Counted from the stretch's first letter, positions 24,712-34,900 are shown. The stretch: DNA of 64,000 nt from Myxococcales bacterium (GCA_016793325.1 JAEUKI010000093.1:26009-90008); one strand, 5' to 3'. The notes: generated from the sequence alone by a model not told the origin. Numbers and translations: made by a program.

Positions 24712-24888
24712 CTCGAACGCGAATGGTCCCCGCGCGCGGGCCGTGTGTCTACGGGGCGAGCGTGAGCGACAGCGCGAAAAGGGACGCCAAAGGGTGTCCC
24801 CGTCGGAGCGGCCCTGTGCAGGCGAAACCGCTTACGGGGCGGTAACTCTGGGGGCTCGTTCAGCGCGTCTCGTCCGAGCCGTCGAGCG

Positions 24889-25554
24889 CTACGGCGAGGG
24901 TCCCGTTGATTGTGTGGGCGTGAGCGTCATCGTGTCGGTGACGGGCACCGGCGCCGCGGGGATGGGAGCCGCGAAGCGCAAGAGCGCGAGCTGAGAGCGC
25001 ACGCACTCTTGCAGCGGAGCGACGAGCCCCGCGACGCGGGGGTTGATCGCGCGACCGCTTCCGTCGCTGTTGCGCGCGACGTCGAAGCGAACGTCGAGCT
25101 GCTGCGGATTGGGCGAGGCCGGAGCGTATCGCTCGAAGCAGAACGCGAAGCGCCCGCCCGCGACGAGCAGCGTGCGGCGCACCTGCGCGACGAGCGTCGG
25201 CGTGGCCCGCGCGTCGATTTGCTGTCGAAATTGACGCCGAGGCGGCTGACGCGCGCCCATCGCACCGGCCCCGCTCGCAGAAACACCAGAGCCGGACCCT
25301 GTGCCGCCACCGTGGCCGATGAGACCGATGCTCCCGAGGGAAGGCGCGGGTATCGGCGCGCCGCGACTCGGGGGGATCGGGCCCAAGCCACCACGGCCGA
25401 ACGTGCCCGTGATGCGATCTCCGAGCGGCGCCACGAGCGGCGCAGGAGCCGCGTCACGCGGAGCGCCCGCGTCCGCGCGAGGAGCGCTCTGCGCAAACGC
25501 AACGTCGACACACCCCGTGAGCACGATCGACGTCGTGCAGAGCAACCGTCGCAT
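24889..25554 (-). CDS. AgmX/PglI C-terminal-like secreted protein
   Basis: The 221-aa protein has an N-terminal signal (either lipobox VLTGC or a signal-peptidase I site at AFA-QS), a Pro/Gly/Ala-rich linker (about 25-100) and a C-terminal domain (about 110-205). That domain matches the AgmX/PglI pattern of myxobacteria: LVAQVRRTLLVAGGRFAFCF, then QLDVRFDVARNSDGSG and LVAPLQECVRSQLALLRFA. The two conserved Cys are in place. AgmX-like domains occur in gliding-motility and TonB-like proteins and probably act in the periplasm. It is divergent from the propeller lipoprotein at 25877. Confidence 0.75.
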   Translation of the reverse strand: MRRLLCTTSIVLTGCVDVAFAQSAPRADAGAPRDAAPAPLVAPLGDRITGTFGRGGLGPIPPSRGAPIPAPSLGSIGLIGHGGGTGSGSGVSASGAGAMGARQPPRRQFRQQIDARATPTLVAQVRRTLLVAGGRFAFCFERYAPASPNPQQLDVRFDVARNSDGSGRAINPRVAGLVAPLQECVRSQLALLRFAAPIPAAPVPVTDTMTLTPTQSTGPSP

Positions 25555-25876
25555 CGCGCGAAGCTACGACACTCGAGCGCGGCGCGGCGAGTTCGTCGCA
25601 GCCGACGAGAGATCTCGACGCGCGGGATGGAGACCTCCGTGGTGGCTGTGGTTCGTCACGGGGCGCCGAAGCGCGACGAAGACCCGCACAACGCGCGGAC
25701 CCGCGACGCCTGCGACCTACGACAGCGGAACCTGTTGCGTCCTGGCACACCTCGCGTGGCGCCCGTGCATCACTGTTGGCGATCGACGTTCAGCGTGTTC
25801 GGACTCGGTACGGCAGACGCGTGGGATGCAGTCTCCGAAGCGCTGGCGCGAAGCGTGCAGACTTCTTCGAGACATC
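25555..25876. other. divergent intergenic region
   Basis: This 322-bp gap separates two divergent genes and must hold both promoters. I see no hairpin, repeat or small gene in it worth naming. Confidence 0.6.
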
Positions 25877-27022
25877 ATGCCGACTACGCTCGATCACGAA
25901 ACTCGCGTGTCTTCTTTGCGAAACGTCCGCGCGGCCCTGTGCGCTGCGGCGATCGCCTCGGTCCTCAGCGCGTGCGCGGCGCATCCAGAGGTCGTTCCCG
26001 CGAGCGTCGCGCTCGCCGCGGACGTGTCGGTAGCCAGCGTGTGGGGCGCGGCCGACAACGACGTGTGGATCGTGGGCGCACGCAACAACGAGTGCGTGAT
26101 CGCCCGCTGGAACGGCGTCACGGCGACGGAAGTCGCGCACCCTCCGTGCGGTTGGGCGCTCGCCGTCCACGGCACGAGCGCGAGCAACGTCTGGGTCACC
26201 ACGGGAGGCATCGACGCGCCGCTGCGCGTGCTGCGTTGGGACGGCAGCGCGTGGAGCGAAGCGTGGAGCGAGCCCGCGCCCGCGCGCACGCTGCGGGTCA
26301 TCGCAGCGACGGGGCCCGACGATGTGTGGTTCGCCGGCGGCGTGTCGCGCACGAGCTCGATCGGGCGTCCCACCACGGACCGGCCGTGGTTGCTGCACTG
26401 GAACGGTAGGGCGTTCGAAGAGAGCCCCGAGCTGGACCTTCGGTCCACTCCAACGAGCTCTCCATCCACCTCGCCGTCGGGCTTGGTCGCGCGCGCCAAC
26501 GGAGAGCTCTGGCTCAACGGAACAAACCGCGAAGTCTGGCACCACGCGCCCGGCGCTCCGCTCACCGAGTGGCAGTTCATCAGCCCGCGAACCAGCGGAC
26601 TGTCGACCGACACCCTCGTCGACGTCGCAGACGGAAGCGTTTGGGCCACGTCCGTCACGTTCACCGAGTGGGACAGCGCGACGCGCACCTTCGCCCCCTC
26701 GAGCGCTGCGCCGCAAGCCCCTGCGGCGCTCGGGCGCGGCGTCGCGTTGGATCGAAGCAACGCGTGGTTCAGCACGTCGATCGGCGTCGGGCCCGAGCAG
26801 TGCTCGACCTCGGGCAGCGCGTTCTCGGGCATCGGACGCTCGTGCGGACCGTCGATGATCCTCCCAGCAATCGCGCGATGGAACGGCGCCGCGTGGAGCA
26901 CGACGACGATGCCCGCAGACTTCGCGAGCGGCCGCGTCGTGTGGCGCGAGCCGACGTCCGGCGCGCTCTGGATCGTCGCGCGAGGGCGCGTCGGCCGCGT
27001 TCAACGCAGTCAGCTTCGGTGA
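25877..27022 (+). CDS. lipoprotein, probable beta-propeller
   Basis: The 381-aa protein starts MPTTLDHETR and has the lipobox SVLSAC (Cys33). A GTG at 25907 (VSSLRNV) would give a more standard signal length. The body has repeated W-G-x-x-x-N-D-V-W-x-V-G and D-V-W-F-A-G motifs (VWGAADNDVWIVGARN, TSASNVWVTTGG, GPDDVWFAGG) alternating with H/R-W-N-G/D-G strands. This is the signature of myxobacterial exported propeller proteins. No enzyme residues are seen. A recognition or scaffold role outside the cell is likely. Confidence 0.85.
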   Translation: MPTTLDHETRVSSLRNVRAALCAAAIASVLSACAAHPEVVPASVALAADVSVASVWGAADNDVWIVGARNNECVIARWNGVTATEVAHPPCGWALAVHGTSASNVWVTTGGIDAPLRVLRWDGSAWSEAWSEPAPARTLRVIAATGPDDVWFAGGVSRTSSIGRPTTDRPWLLHWNGRAFEESPELDLRSTPTSSPSTSPSGLVARANGELWLNGTNREVWHHAPGAPLTEWQFISPRTSGLSTDTLVDVADGSVWATSVTFTEWDSATRTFAPSSAAPQAPAALGRGVALDRSNAWFSTSIGVGPEQCSTSGSAFSGIGRSCGPSMILPAIARWNGAAWSTTTMPADFASGRVVWREPTSGALWIVARGRVGRVQRSQLR

Positions 27023-27167
27023 GCGTCGCTCGCGGAGGCGCTCACGGGTACCCGTCGCGCAACGGTGATTCGTCCCCGCAGCACCGGCGCCTCGCGCGTT
27101 GGATCGCCGACCTCCAGGCTCGTCGCCTCGCTCGCTCCGCGCCGTTCTTTGCGATAGCGTTTCGATC

Positions 27168-27932
27168 ATGGGAGGCAAGGCACCCGACGACGATGTTGTT
27201 TGGTACCCGTCCGAGGACCACATGGGGGTTCACGAGTTGCAAACGTGGCTCGCGGTGCAGCTCTGGCTGTCCGTGCGCCGTCACCTCGCGGAGCAGCGCC
27301 GCGACCTGCGTTCGGGGCACGATCAGTTCTTCTATTGGAAGAAGGGCGACCCCACGGCGCGGCTCGCGCCGGACGTGTACGTGCTCGACGTCCGCGGCCC
27401 CGATGAATTCATGGGCGTATGGAAGACCTGGGAAGGGCCGTATGCTCCGGCGTTCGCCGTTGAAATCGTGGGCGATGATTTTCGCAAGGACTACGACGAC
27501 GCGCCGGTCGGCTACGCGACGATGGGCACGCGCGAGCTCGTGATCTTCGACCCGTGGGCGACGCAGCGGAGCCGCGTTCGTGTGCGCTGGCAGGTCTACC
27601 GCGCAGGGGCCGACGGCAAGCTCGTCGAAGTCGAGACGTCCAACGGCCCCGCCGTGTGGAGCGAGTTTCTTCAGTGCTGGCTTCGGCGAGTCATCGACGA
27701 CAGCGGGCGCGTCGGCGTACGCCTGTCGCTCGACGAAGCGGGAACGAACCTCGTCCTCACCGCCGACGAGTCGACGACGCTCGAGCGCGAACGCGCTGAA
27801 CAAGAGCGCGAACGCGCTGAGCAAGAGCGCGAACGCGCTGAGCGAGAGCAGCACGAGCGGCGCGCAGCGGAGGAGAAGCTCGCGAAGCTACGCGCCAAGC
27901 TCGTCGCAGCGGGGATCGATCCGGACGAGTAA
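27168..27932 (+). CDS. Uma2-family (DUF820) putative nuclease with coiled-coil tail
   Basis: The 254-aa protein starts at MGGKAPDDDVVW. The Uma2 domain has LQTWLAVQLWLSVRRHL, then LAPDVYVLD (Asp of the PD-D/E-x-K core) and FAVEIVGDDFRKDYDD, followed by TRELVIFDPW. The residues of the nuclease fold are present, but activity of the family is not established. The C-terminal 60 residues are a charged coiled coil with three exact or nearly exact 21-bp repeats encoding ERERAEQ. Uma2 proteins are common in cyanobacteria and myxobacteria, often without clear partners. A stand-alone gene with 145 bp to the previous stop. Confidence 0.85.
   Translation: MGGKAPDDDVVWYPSEDHMGVHELQTWLAVQLWLSVRRHLAEQRRDLRSGHDQFFYWKKGDPTARLAPDVYVLDVRGPDEFMGVWKTWEGPYAPAFAVEIVGDDFRKDYDDAPVGYATMGTRELVIFDPWATQRSRVRVRWQVYRAGADGKLVEVETSNGPAVWSEFLQCWLRRVIDDSGRVGVRLSLDEAGTNLVLTADESTTLERERAEQERERAEQERERAEREQHERRAAEEKLAKLRAKLVAAGIDPDE
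27783..27845 (+). repeat. three 21-bp tandem repeats within the Uma2-like gene
   Basis: Unit GAGCGCGAACGCGCTGAACA(A) begins at 27783, 27804 and 27825 and encodes ERERAEQ three times, the last copy ending in ER. It extends the coiled-coil tail without shifting the frame. Confidence 0.85.
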
Positions 27933-27976
27933 TCCGAGGGGCGCGCAAACCGCGGGCGACTGAACCGCCACCACTC

Positions 27977-28134
27977 AGAGGGCGTTGGAGTGGGATTTCG
28001 GCCTTTTGCTGCAGATCTGCGTCGACCATCGGCGTCAGCAATTCTTGCAATCACCCTGCTATTGCTGCGAATCGCTTCCTTGCTGGTCTCGCAGCTCCTT
28101 GCAAAAGTCTCGAACTTCCACTCCAACGCCCTCT
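27977..28134. repeat. 158-bp hairpin element with 17-bp terminal inverted repeats
   Basis: Perfect 17-bp ends (AGAGGGCGTTGGAGTGG at 27977-27993, complement at 28118-28134) bracket an imperfect stem. For example TTCGGCCTTTTGC pairs with GCAAAAGTCTCGAA. The centre is lower in GC than its surroundings. It sits in the 315-bp convergent gap 27933-28247. No gene is visible in this gap. No clear target-site duplication was found. It could be a MITE or a structured transcript. Confidence 0.7.
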
Positions 28135-28247
28135 CATTCGATCGACGTACTTTTCTCGATCGATTCGTGGCGGTTCGACTCGAGTTCAACGGTCTTGTGT
28201 ACGGCCGACGCTTGTCTCGTTTCGACGGCGTTCGATTGTGGCGTGGT

Positions 28248-29207
28248 TTAGGTGTCTGGTTCGGAGGTGATCGACAGGACGATGGCGCGGCCGAGGCTGG
28301 TTCCGAGGGCGAGCGTCGAGTCGTCGTCGAGCGTGGCGCACACGATGGCCTCCGCTTGCTCGGTGGGGAGCCGAAACGACGCGAGCTCGCTGCCAGTCGA
28401 TCCGTTGAGCAGCACCAACGTCGCCGGAATCGAGTCCCTGGCCGCGACGATCACGGCGCCGTTCTTCATCGATCCGAGCGCCACGAGGCGCGACTTCGGA
28501 GTCCAAGAGCGACCGCCGTTCAGCGACGCGAACGCCTGAATGATCTCGCCCCCGTACGAGAGCGCGAGAAACAGCTCGCCGCCAGCGATCTTCTTTGGCC
28601 ACAGCCGCGCGTGCGCGCACGGGTCGATCGAAAACGCGGGGACCTCCTGGCGCGCTGCGCTCACGAGCGAGCCCGGCCGGCGGTCCGCGATGATGTTTCG
28701 CACTTCGAAGACGCGGACGCTTCCGCGCTCGACGGTCGCCGTGGGCGTCGCGAGCGGCTCGATCTCGCGCCGCGACCGCTCGACGCCCGAGCGAAGCTCG
28801 ATGACCGCGTACGCGGCGCTGCGACGCGGTTGATACTCGACACACACAATCGAATCGAGGTCGAGCTCGAACAGCTCCCACCACGGGCAGTCGCGCTCCC
28901 ACAAGAGCGCGCCGGAGCTCACTTCGTACGCGCGCACCTGGCCCGGGTGTCCCGCGACGATCAGCGAGCAGTCTCGCGAGAAGAGCACCGCTGTCGGGTC
29001 GAACGAGGCGTCCGCCTCGAGCTCGCAGAGCGCCGCCACGCGACCGGGCGCGGCCTCGTGCCACAGGACAGGGTCGTGCCCGAGCACGCCGACGAGCGCG
29101 CGGCGTCGATCGAAGGCGAGCGCGCGCACCGCCTGACGATCGTGTCCGGCGCACGCGTCGACGACGCGGTCGACGACGATCGAATAGCGACGCCCCGGGG
29201 AGGCCAT
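28248..29207 (-). CDS. cytoplasmic beta-propeller-like protein
   Basis: The 319-aa protein starts MASPGRRYSIVVDRV and has no signal peptide, unlike its neighbours. It shows repeated strand pairs such as AVLFSRDCSLIVAGHPG, ALLWERDCPWW and FASLNGGRSWTPKS (an Asp-box motif), and ends in TSLGRAIVLSITSEPDT. The pattern suits a seven-bladed propeller of the quinoprotein or BNR kind. The frame is open upstream through the Cys-rich lipoprotein gene, but that part is an artefact. It is the last gene of the OmpA - Cys-rich lipoprotein operon with a 5-bp gap. Confidence 0.8.
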   Translation of the reverse strand: MASPGRRYSIVVDRVVDACAGHDRQAVRALAFDRRRALVGVLGHDPVLWHEAAPGRVAALCELEADASFDPTAVLFSRDCSLIVAGHPGQVRAYEVSSGALLWERDCPWWELFELDLDSIVCVEYQPRRSAAYAVIELRSGVERSRREIEPLATPTATVERGSVRVFEVRNIIADRRPGSLVSAARQEVPAFSIDPCAHARLWPKKIAGGELFLALSYGGEIIQAFASLNGGRSWTPKSRLVALGSMKNGAVIVAARDSIPATLVLLNGSTGSELASFRLPTEQAEAIVCATLDDDSTLALGTSLGRAIVLSITSEPDT

Positions 29208-29212
29208 GACGC

Positions 29213-30748
29213 TCAGCGAAGCACGGCGCTGCCGCCCGCGACGAAGCTCCAGCTGCTTCCGCCAGAGCACACCGTCGTCGTCGCTTGGATGCGCAGCCGC
29301 AGCGATCCAGACATCGCAGGAACGGCGAACGTGCGCGTGATCGTGCGCAGCGACATGCCCGAGCCGCCAGGGAAGGTGTAGCTGCCCACGACGCTTCCGT
29401 TGACGAGCACGTTCCACGAGAGCGGCTGTCCGACGGCGCAGCCCGCGGTGAGGTCGCGCATCTGGAAGTTCATGTCGATCGCCGTCGTCGTGGCCGCGCG
29501 AAAGAACGTCTCTTCGACGAAATCCCCGGCGCGAAAGAAGAGCTGCCCCGTCAACAGCCCCGAGGGCGTGACGCCCACGGTCGACGAGCTCGACGGAAAG
29601 ACGACGTTGGTCGTCGGCGCCACGCACGTCCCGCTGACGCACATCGAGCCGCTCGCGCACACGCGACCGCACCCGCCGCAGTGCATCGGGTTGGTGTTGA
29701 CGTTGATCTCGCAGCCGTTGCTCGCGACGCCGTCGCAGTTGTTGAAGCCGCTCGCGCACGAGGCCACGGTGCACATGCTCGCGGCACAACCCGGCGTTCC
29801 GTTGGGGATCGTCGGGCACGCGCGGCCGCACCCGCCGCAGTGGGCGACGTTGTTCGTCGTGTTGATCTCGCAGCCGTTGGCGGCGTTCGCGTCGCAGTTA
29901 TCGAAGCCCGCGCTGCACGCGCCGAGGCCGCACGCGCCCGCGTTGCAAGCGCCGGTCGCGTTGGCGAGCGCGGGGCACACGGTCCCGCAGCGGCCGCAGT
30001 TTCGCGCGTCCGAGCGCGTGTTCGCCTCGCAGCCGTTGGCGGCGTTCGCGTCGCAGTTGTCGAAGCCCGCGTTGCACGCGCCGAGGCCGCACGTCCCGAG
30101 CGAGCACGTCGCGGCCGCGTTCGCGGGCGACGGGCACGCGTTGTCGCAACGACCGCAGTGACGCAGGTCGCTCGTCGCGTCGACGCACACCATCGACGTC
30201 TCAGCACCACAAATCAACCCAGGCAGCGGACACTCGACGCGGCACGCGCCTCGGACGCACATCTGTCCCGACGGACAGACGTTGCCGCACGCGCCGCAGT
30301 GCATCGCGCTCGACTGCGTATCGACGCACGCTCCCGCGCAACGACGCTCGCCCATCGCGCACTCGCACGCGCCCATCACGCAGCTCTCGCCCGCGCCGCA
30401 CGCGTTGCCGCACGCGCCGCAGTTGGCCGAATCCGTGTCGATCGACACGCACGTCGCGCCGCAGCGCACCCTCCCTGGGTCGCAACCAGCTCCGGTGTCG
30501 ACGCCAGTGTCCACGCCCGTGTCCACGCCCGTGTCCACAGCGGACGGAACGTCCGCCGTCGCGCTATCGCTCGCGTCCGCGGGCGTGCGCGCGTCGGGCG
30601 TCGAGGGAACGTCGGCACACCCCCCGAGCACCACCGCCGCGAGCGCGATCGACGCGAGGCATCCGCGCGAGGCGCCGCGCTTTCTGTGTGGGAGCAGCGG
30701 TGTCGAGAGCGAGAGTTCGCCTGGATTCGCAGGGACGATCCGTGCCAT
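29213..30748 (-). CDS. Cys-rich repeat lipoprotein with DTGVD linker
   Basis: The 511-aa protein has the lipobox VVLGGC (Cys44), which needs the long N-terminus; a start at a later codon is possible. A linker with DTGVDTGVDTGVDTG is coded by 12-bp tandem repeats at 30495-30538. Three CG-x-C and three G-F-x-N-C-D repeats follow (for example GFDNCDANAANGCE). The C-terminal 130 residues form a beta domain (PSGLLTGQLFFRAGDFVE ... TITRTFAVPAM). It lies 9 bp downstream of the OmpA/TSP3 gene and 5 bp upstream of the propeller gene, so the three form an operon. Confidence 0.87.
   Translation of the reverse strand: MARIVPANPGELSLSTPLLPHRKRGASRGCLASIALAAVVLGGCADVPSTPDARTPADASDSATADVPSAVDTGVDTGVDTGVDTGAGCDPGRVRCGATCVSIDTDSANCGACGNACGAGESCVMGACECAMGERRCAGACVDTQSSAMHCGACGNVCPSGQMCVRGACRVECPLPGLICGAETSMVCVDATSDLRHCGRCDNACPSPANAAATCSLGTCGLGACNAGFDNCDANAANGCEANTRSDARNCGRCGTVCPALANATGACNAGACGLGACSAGFDNCDANAANGCEINTTNNVAHCGGCGRACPTIPNGTPGCAASMCTVASCASGFNNCDGVASNGCEINVNTNPMHCGGCGRVCASGSMCVSGTCVAPTTNVVFPSSSSTVGVTPSGLLTGQLFFRAGDFVEETFFRAATTTAIDMNFQMRDLTAGCAVGQPLSWNVLVNGSVVGSYTFPGGSGMSLRTITRTFAVPAMSGSLRLRIQATTTVCSGGSSWSFVAGGSAVLR
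30495..30538 (-). repeat. 12-bp tandem repeat encoding the DTGVD linker
   Basis: Units GTGTCGACGCCA, GTGTCCACGCCC (twice) and a partial copy are in tandem on the plus strand and encode DTGV on the minus strand. Equivalent DTGVD/DSGVD linkers are coded near 43150-43200 and 63620-63700. Confidence 0.8.
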
Positions 30749-30757
30749 CCGATGATC

Positions 30758-31741
30758 CTACCGCGCCTCTGACTCGCGTTGGATACGCGATCGAAGCGGG
30801 CATCCGCCAGCGATGGGCGTGTACGCCGGCTCGAAGAGGCACACGCGGCTCGCCGCGGCATCGCCGTCGGAGGCAGGCTCGCTTTCCACAGCGTCGAGCG
30901 CGCTGACCGAGGCGTCGTGCGCGGGCGGAGCGCTCGGCAGCGAGAGGCGGACGAACGTGAAGTCGACGCGCCGGTTTCGCGCGCGAGCCTCAGGCGTGTT
31001 GCCTGAAACCAGCGGGCGTCGGGTTCCTTCGCCGACCGCGACCAATCGCCCCTGGTTGACGCCGCGCTCGATCAGCGCGCGTCGCACGGCGTTCGCGCGC
31101 GCGGTGCTGAGCCCCATCGGGTCTTCTTCGTCTCTCGTCGCGTGACCGGCGATCCTCACCATGCGAATCGACTGCTGGCTCTCCACTGCGTTCGCGATCT
31201 GCGCGATGATCGGCATCACGTGGTTCTCGAGGGTCTCGCTGTCTTGGTCGAAGCGAATCTCGGGCGGAATCGTGACGGTGTCGGGGAGAAGCACGATCGG
31301 GCCCCGGTCCGGACAGCCATCCTCGTCATCGATGTTGTTGACGATCTCGGCTTCGTCCGGGCACTCGTCACACCCGTCGCGAATCGTGTCTCCGTCGTTG
31401 TCGCGATCGACGCAGCCATCGTCGTCTTGGTGCCGATCGACGTCCTCGGGCTCTTCGGGGCAGCGATCGAGCGCGTCCGCGATGCTGTCGCAGTCTTGAT
31501 CCACCTCGGGACAGCCGTCGCTGTCCGCGACGCCATCGCGATCCTCTGCCACCGTCGGGCAGCGATCTCGGGCGCCGACGACGCCGTCGCGATCGGGATC
31601 GGGGTCGATCGGCGCCGAAGGAGCGATCGCGCGCGCTGCGGGTCGCGTCGCGTCGCGGCCCGCGCAGCCCGCGACCACAACAGCGATCCACGCGAGCGCG
31701 CAGCGCGCGAGCCGCACCCGTCGAGGCGTCGAAGAGATCAC
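30758..31741 (-). CDS. OmpA-family lipoprotein with thrombospondin type 3 repeats
   Basis: The 327-aa protein starts at GTG 31741 and has the lipobox VVAGC (Cys26). Residues about 45-150 contain TSP3-like calcium-binding repeats (DPDPDRDGVVGARDRCP, DGCPEVDQDCDSIADALDRC). The C-terminal OmpA domain (about 165-275) has the peptidoglycan-binding segment MVRIAGHATRDEED ... LSTARANAVRRALIERGV ... EARARNRRVDFTF. The usual D and R residues that bind meso-diaminopimelate are present (N-R-R-V). It would link the outer membrane to the cell wall. It heads the three-gene operon. Confidence 0.9.
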   Translation of the reverse strand: MISSTPRRVRLARCALAWIAVVVAGCAGRDATRPAARAIAPSAPIDPDPDRDGVVGARDRCPTVAEDRDGVADSDGCPEVDQDCDSIADALDRCPEEPEDVDRHQDDDGCVDRDNDGDTIRDGCDECPDEAEIVNNIDDEDGCPDRGPIVLLPDTVTIPPEIRFDQDSETLENHVMPIIAQIANAVESQQSIRMVRIAGHATRDEEDPMGLSTARANAVRRALIERGVNQGRLVAVGEGTRRPLVSGNTPEARARNRRVDFTFVRLSLPSAPPAHDASVSALDAVESEPASDGDAAASRVCLFEPAYTPIAGGCPLRSRIQRESEAR

Positions 31742-31907
31742 AACCGTCGAGGATGCCTCGAACAGAGAGGCAGGATCATCGGTGAAGTGTCTCGGGGGAG
31801 CGACGCGCGTTGCGAGGGCGTTTCGTACGGCGCCGAGAGCATGGAGGGCAGCGAGCGCGTGCTGGCAACGGGACGCATCGCGATTTCTCGCGTTGTGGAT
31901 GCGCGGT

Positions 31908-31945
31908 CAGCCCCCACCCGCGCTGCCGCGCGCCGCGCAGTGGCG
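31908..31945. repeat. partial REP-like repeat
   Basis: The segment TCAGCCCCCACCCGCGCTGC followed by CGCGCGCCGCGC matches the conserved flank of the repeats at 1-115, 11.1-11.5 kb and 40.5-40.7 kb, but the hairpin is missing. It sits in the 248-bp gap between the two large surface-protein genes. Confidence 0.55.
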
Positions 31946-31989
31946 TTCATGCGCAGAGATTCATCTCGGCGCGAGCGCCCCCAGCGCTC

Positions 31990-34900
31990 TCAGCGACGGC
32001 GACGACGCGCGCGCACGACGAGCGCGAGACCGCCGAGGAGCGCCATCGCCGCGGCGCGACGATCGTCTGTGCGGCTCGAGCCAGGAACGACGCACCCGCA
32101 CGCGCCGTCACCCGAGAGCACTCCCGGGGACGAATTCCGCGCGTCCATCGTGACGCTGCCGTCCGACGCGTCCGCCGTCACGCCGCTGTCCATCGTGGCG
32201 ACGTCGGCGTCGCTGCCGCCGTCACCGAGGCCGCTGTCGACGCTGCCGTCGCTGCTCGCGTCGGAGCCGCTGTCGCTTCCCGCGTCGCTCGGCGTTCGGC
32301 CGACGCACGCGCCCACGGTTCGATCGCACACGGGGGTCGGGTCCGCGCAGTTGCTGTCGGCCATCGCCGACGGCATCGCGGGGTCGGTTCGCGCTGCGCC
32401 TGCCTCGCGCATGTCGCTGTCGGCGACGCAGTCGTTGTCGCTGTCCGTGTCGAGGAAGTCCGGTCGATCGCCCATCGCCGAGCCGTCGCTGTTGGCCGGG
32501 CGCATCGGGTCCGCGCCGCGCTCGACCGCGTCCGGAACGGTGTCTCCGTCGCTGTCTCGATCGAGGTGCGCGGGGATCATGTCCATGTCGACCGCGCCGC
32601 CCATCATTTCAAGAGCGACCTCGACGGCCGTGGGGATCCCGTCGCCGTCATCGTCGGCGTCGAGGTAGTCGGGCAACATGTCCGCGGTCCCCTCGCCCGT
32701 GGGCACGGTCTCGTCGCTGTTGCGCGGCATCATGGCGCCGCCCGCGCCGAGCTCTTCGCTCGTGAGGAGACCGTCGCCGTCGTCGTCGGTGTCGTTCCAA
32801 TCGGGGCGCATGTCGCCGTCGGTGTCGCGGGGCGTGAAGGTCGGGCCAGGGCCGACTTCCATGCCGTCGCGAACGCCGTCGCCGTCGGTGTCGGGGTTCA
32901 TCGGGTTGGATCCGATGCGTCGCTCGTCGAGGTCGGGGATCCCGTCGGTGTCGGTGTCCACGTCCGCGACGCACAGGCCCGTCGCGATCGCGCACACGGG
33001 CGTCGGAGCCATGCAGTTGTTGTTCACGTCCATCGACGGAAGGGCAGCGTTCGTTCGCGCAGCGCCTGCTTCGCGAGGGTCGCGATCGAGCACGCAGTCG
33101 TTGTCGCTGTCGGTGTCGAGGAAGTCCCTCGACGCGTCCATGTCGCTGTTCGCTGGCATGGCGGGCGTGGCTCCGGCTTCGACGAGGTCGAACACGGTGT
33201 CTCCGTCGCTGTCGCGATCGAGCCACGCGGCCAACATGTCTCCGTCGGGGTCGGGGGTCATTCCTGCGGAAGTGCGTTCGACCGCAGTGGGAATGCTGTC
33301 TCCGTCGTCGTCACTGTCGAGGAAGTCCGCGATCGTGTCGCTCGCCCCCTCACCCATGGGGACCGTCGCGTCGCTGTTGCGCGGCATCATGGCGCCGCCT
33401 GCGCCGAGCTCGTCCGCCGTGAGCAGACCGTCACCATCGTCGTCGACGTCGAGGTAGTCCGCGAGCGCGTCCGAGGTGACCCCGGGCGCCGCGGCGCCGT
33501 CGGTGTTGCGGGCCATGAACTGCCCGCCCGCGCCGAGCTCGTCGCGCGTGAGCACGCCGTCGCCGTCGTCGTCGGTGTCGAGCGCGTCGATGCGCATGTC
33601 GCGATCGGTGTCGACCGGCGTCGTGCGCGTCGTCGTGATCATCGCGTCGGCGTCGTTGCTGTCGACCGCGGCGAGGAGGCCGTCGCGGTCCGCGTCGATC
33701 GTTCCGTCGAGGCGGCCGTCGCGGTCCGTGTCGAGCGAGGCGTGGCCGTCTTCGCGCACGTCGAAGACGCCATCGGCGTCGGAGTCGAGGTCGAGGTGGT
33801 TGGGGATCCCGTCACCATCGAAGTCCACGCGGTCGTCGACGCCGTTTCCATTGGCGTCGACGAACCCTGCGAAATCACGATCGCGAAAGTCGGGGACGCC
33901 GTCGCGGTCCGTGTCGAGCGAGGCGTCGCGGCCGTTGCCCTCGACGCTGTCGAGCACGCCGTCGTTGTCGTCATCAGCGTCGACGAGGTCGACGACGAGG
34001 TCGCCGTCGCTGTCGTTGGCGGGCGTCGCGCACACGGGCGGGCGCGAGGCCGAGCAACGACCGCCCGTGCACGGCGCGCCGGGCATCACGGGCGTGTTGT
34101 CGCAGGCGCCGCTCGCGTTGCACACGTCCGTCGTGCACTCGTTGCTGTCGTTGCAGTCCGCGGTCGTGAAGCACCGCGCGACGCACGTCCCCATGTCGCA
34201 CCGGCCGGTCGGAACGCACGGCCGCGTCGACGTGCAGCCCATGCGGCCGATCTCGATGAGGCACGTCGCGCTGCAGCCGTCGCCGTCGTCGATGTTGCCG
34301 TCGTCGCAGCCCTCGCCCATGTTGAGCGATCCGTCGCCGCAGCCTGGAATGCGGAACGGGTTGAAGTACGCGAACATCCCGGTGCCGCCCGCGGCGGTCA
34401 CGAGGCCGAGCTGAAAGTCCGTCATCGCCAGGACGGTGTGGTTTCCGCTCGAGACGTTGAAGCGCACGCGGGTCCACTCGGGGTGCATCGGAACGGTCAC
34501 GCTCGTCGCGCCCGCGGGCATCGCTCCGTCGAGCCGCAAGCTCGCGGCTTGCGCGGTCGGGATGAACACGCTCGCGACGCCAGAGCCGATCACGTTGAAG
34601 TCGGTGACCCATCGGGACACCGGCGCGAACGCGACCGGCGGGATGAGCGCGACGTCGGTCTCGCAGCCCGAGAGCCCGGACTCTTGAAAGACGTACACGC
34701 GCGCAGAGCTCTCGACGTAGGTGATTCCGTTGGGCGAAAACGTTCGAACTTGCCCAGCGTTGAGCGTCGTCGTGGTCGAGCCCATCGCGTCGACGACGGT
34801 CACCATCGTCGCGTCGGTGTCCGCGACGACGTGCACGCGCTCGCCGTCGGCGGCGCTCGTCGGGTAGTCGTCGACGATGTACTGCCGGCCCGTCCCAGTG

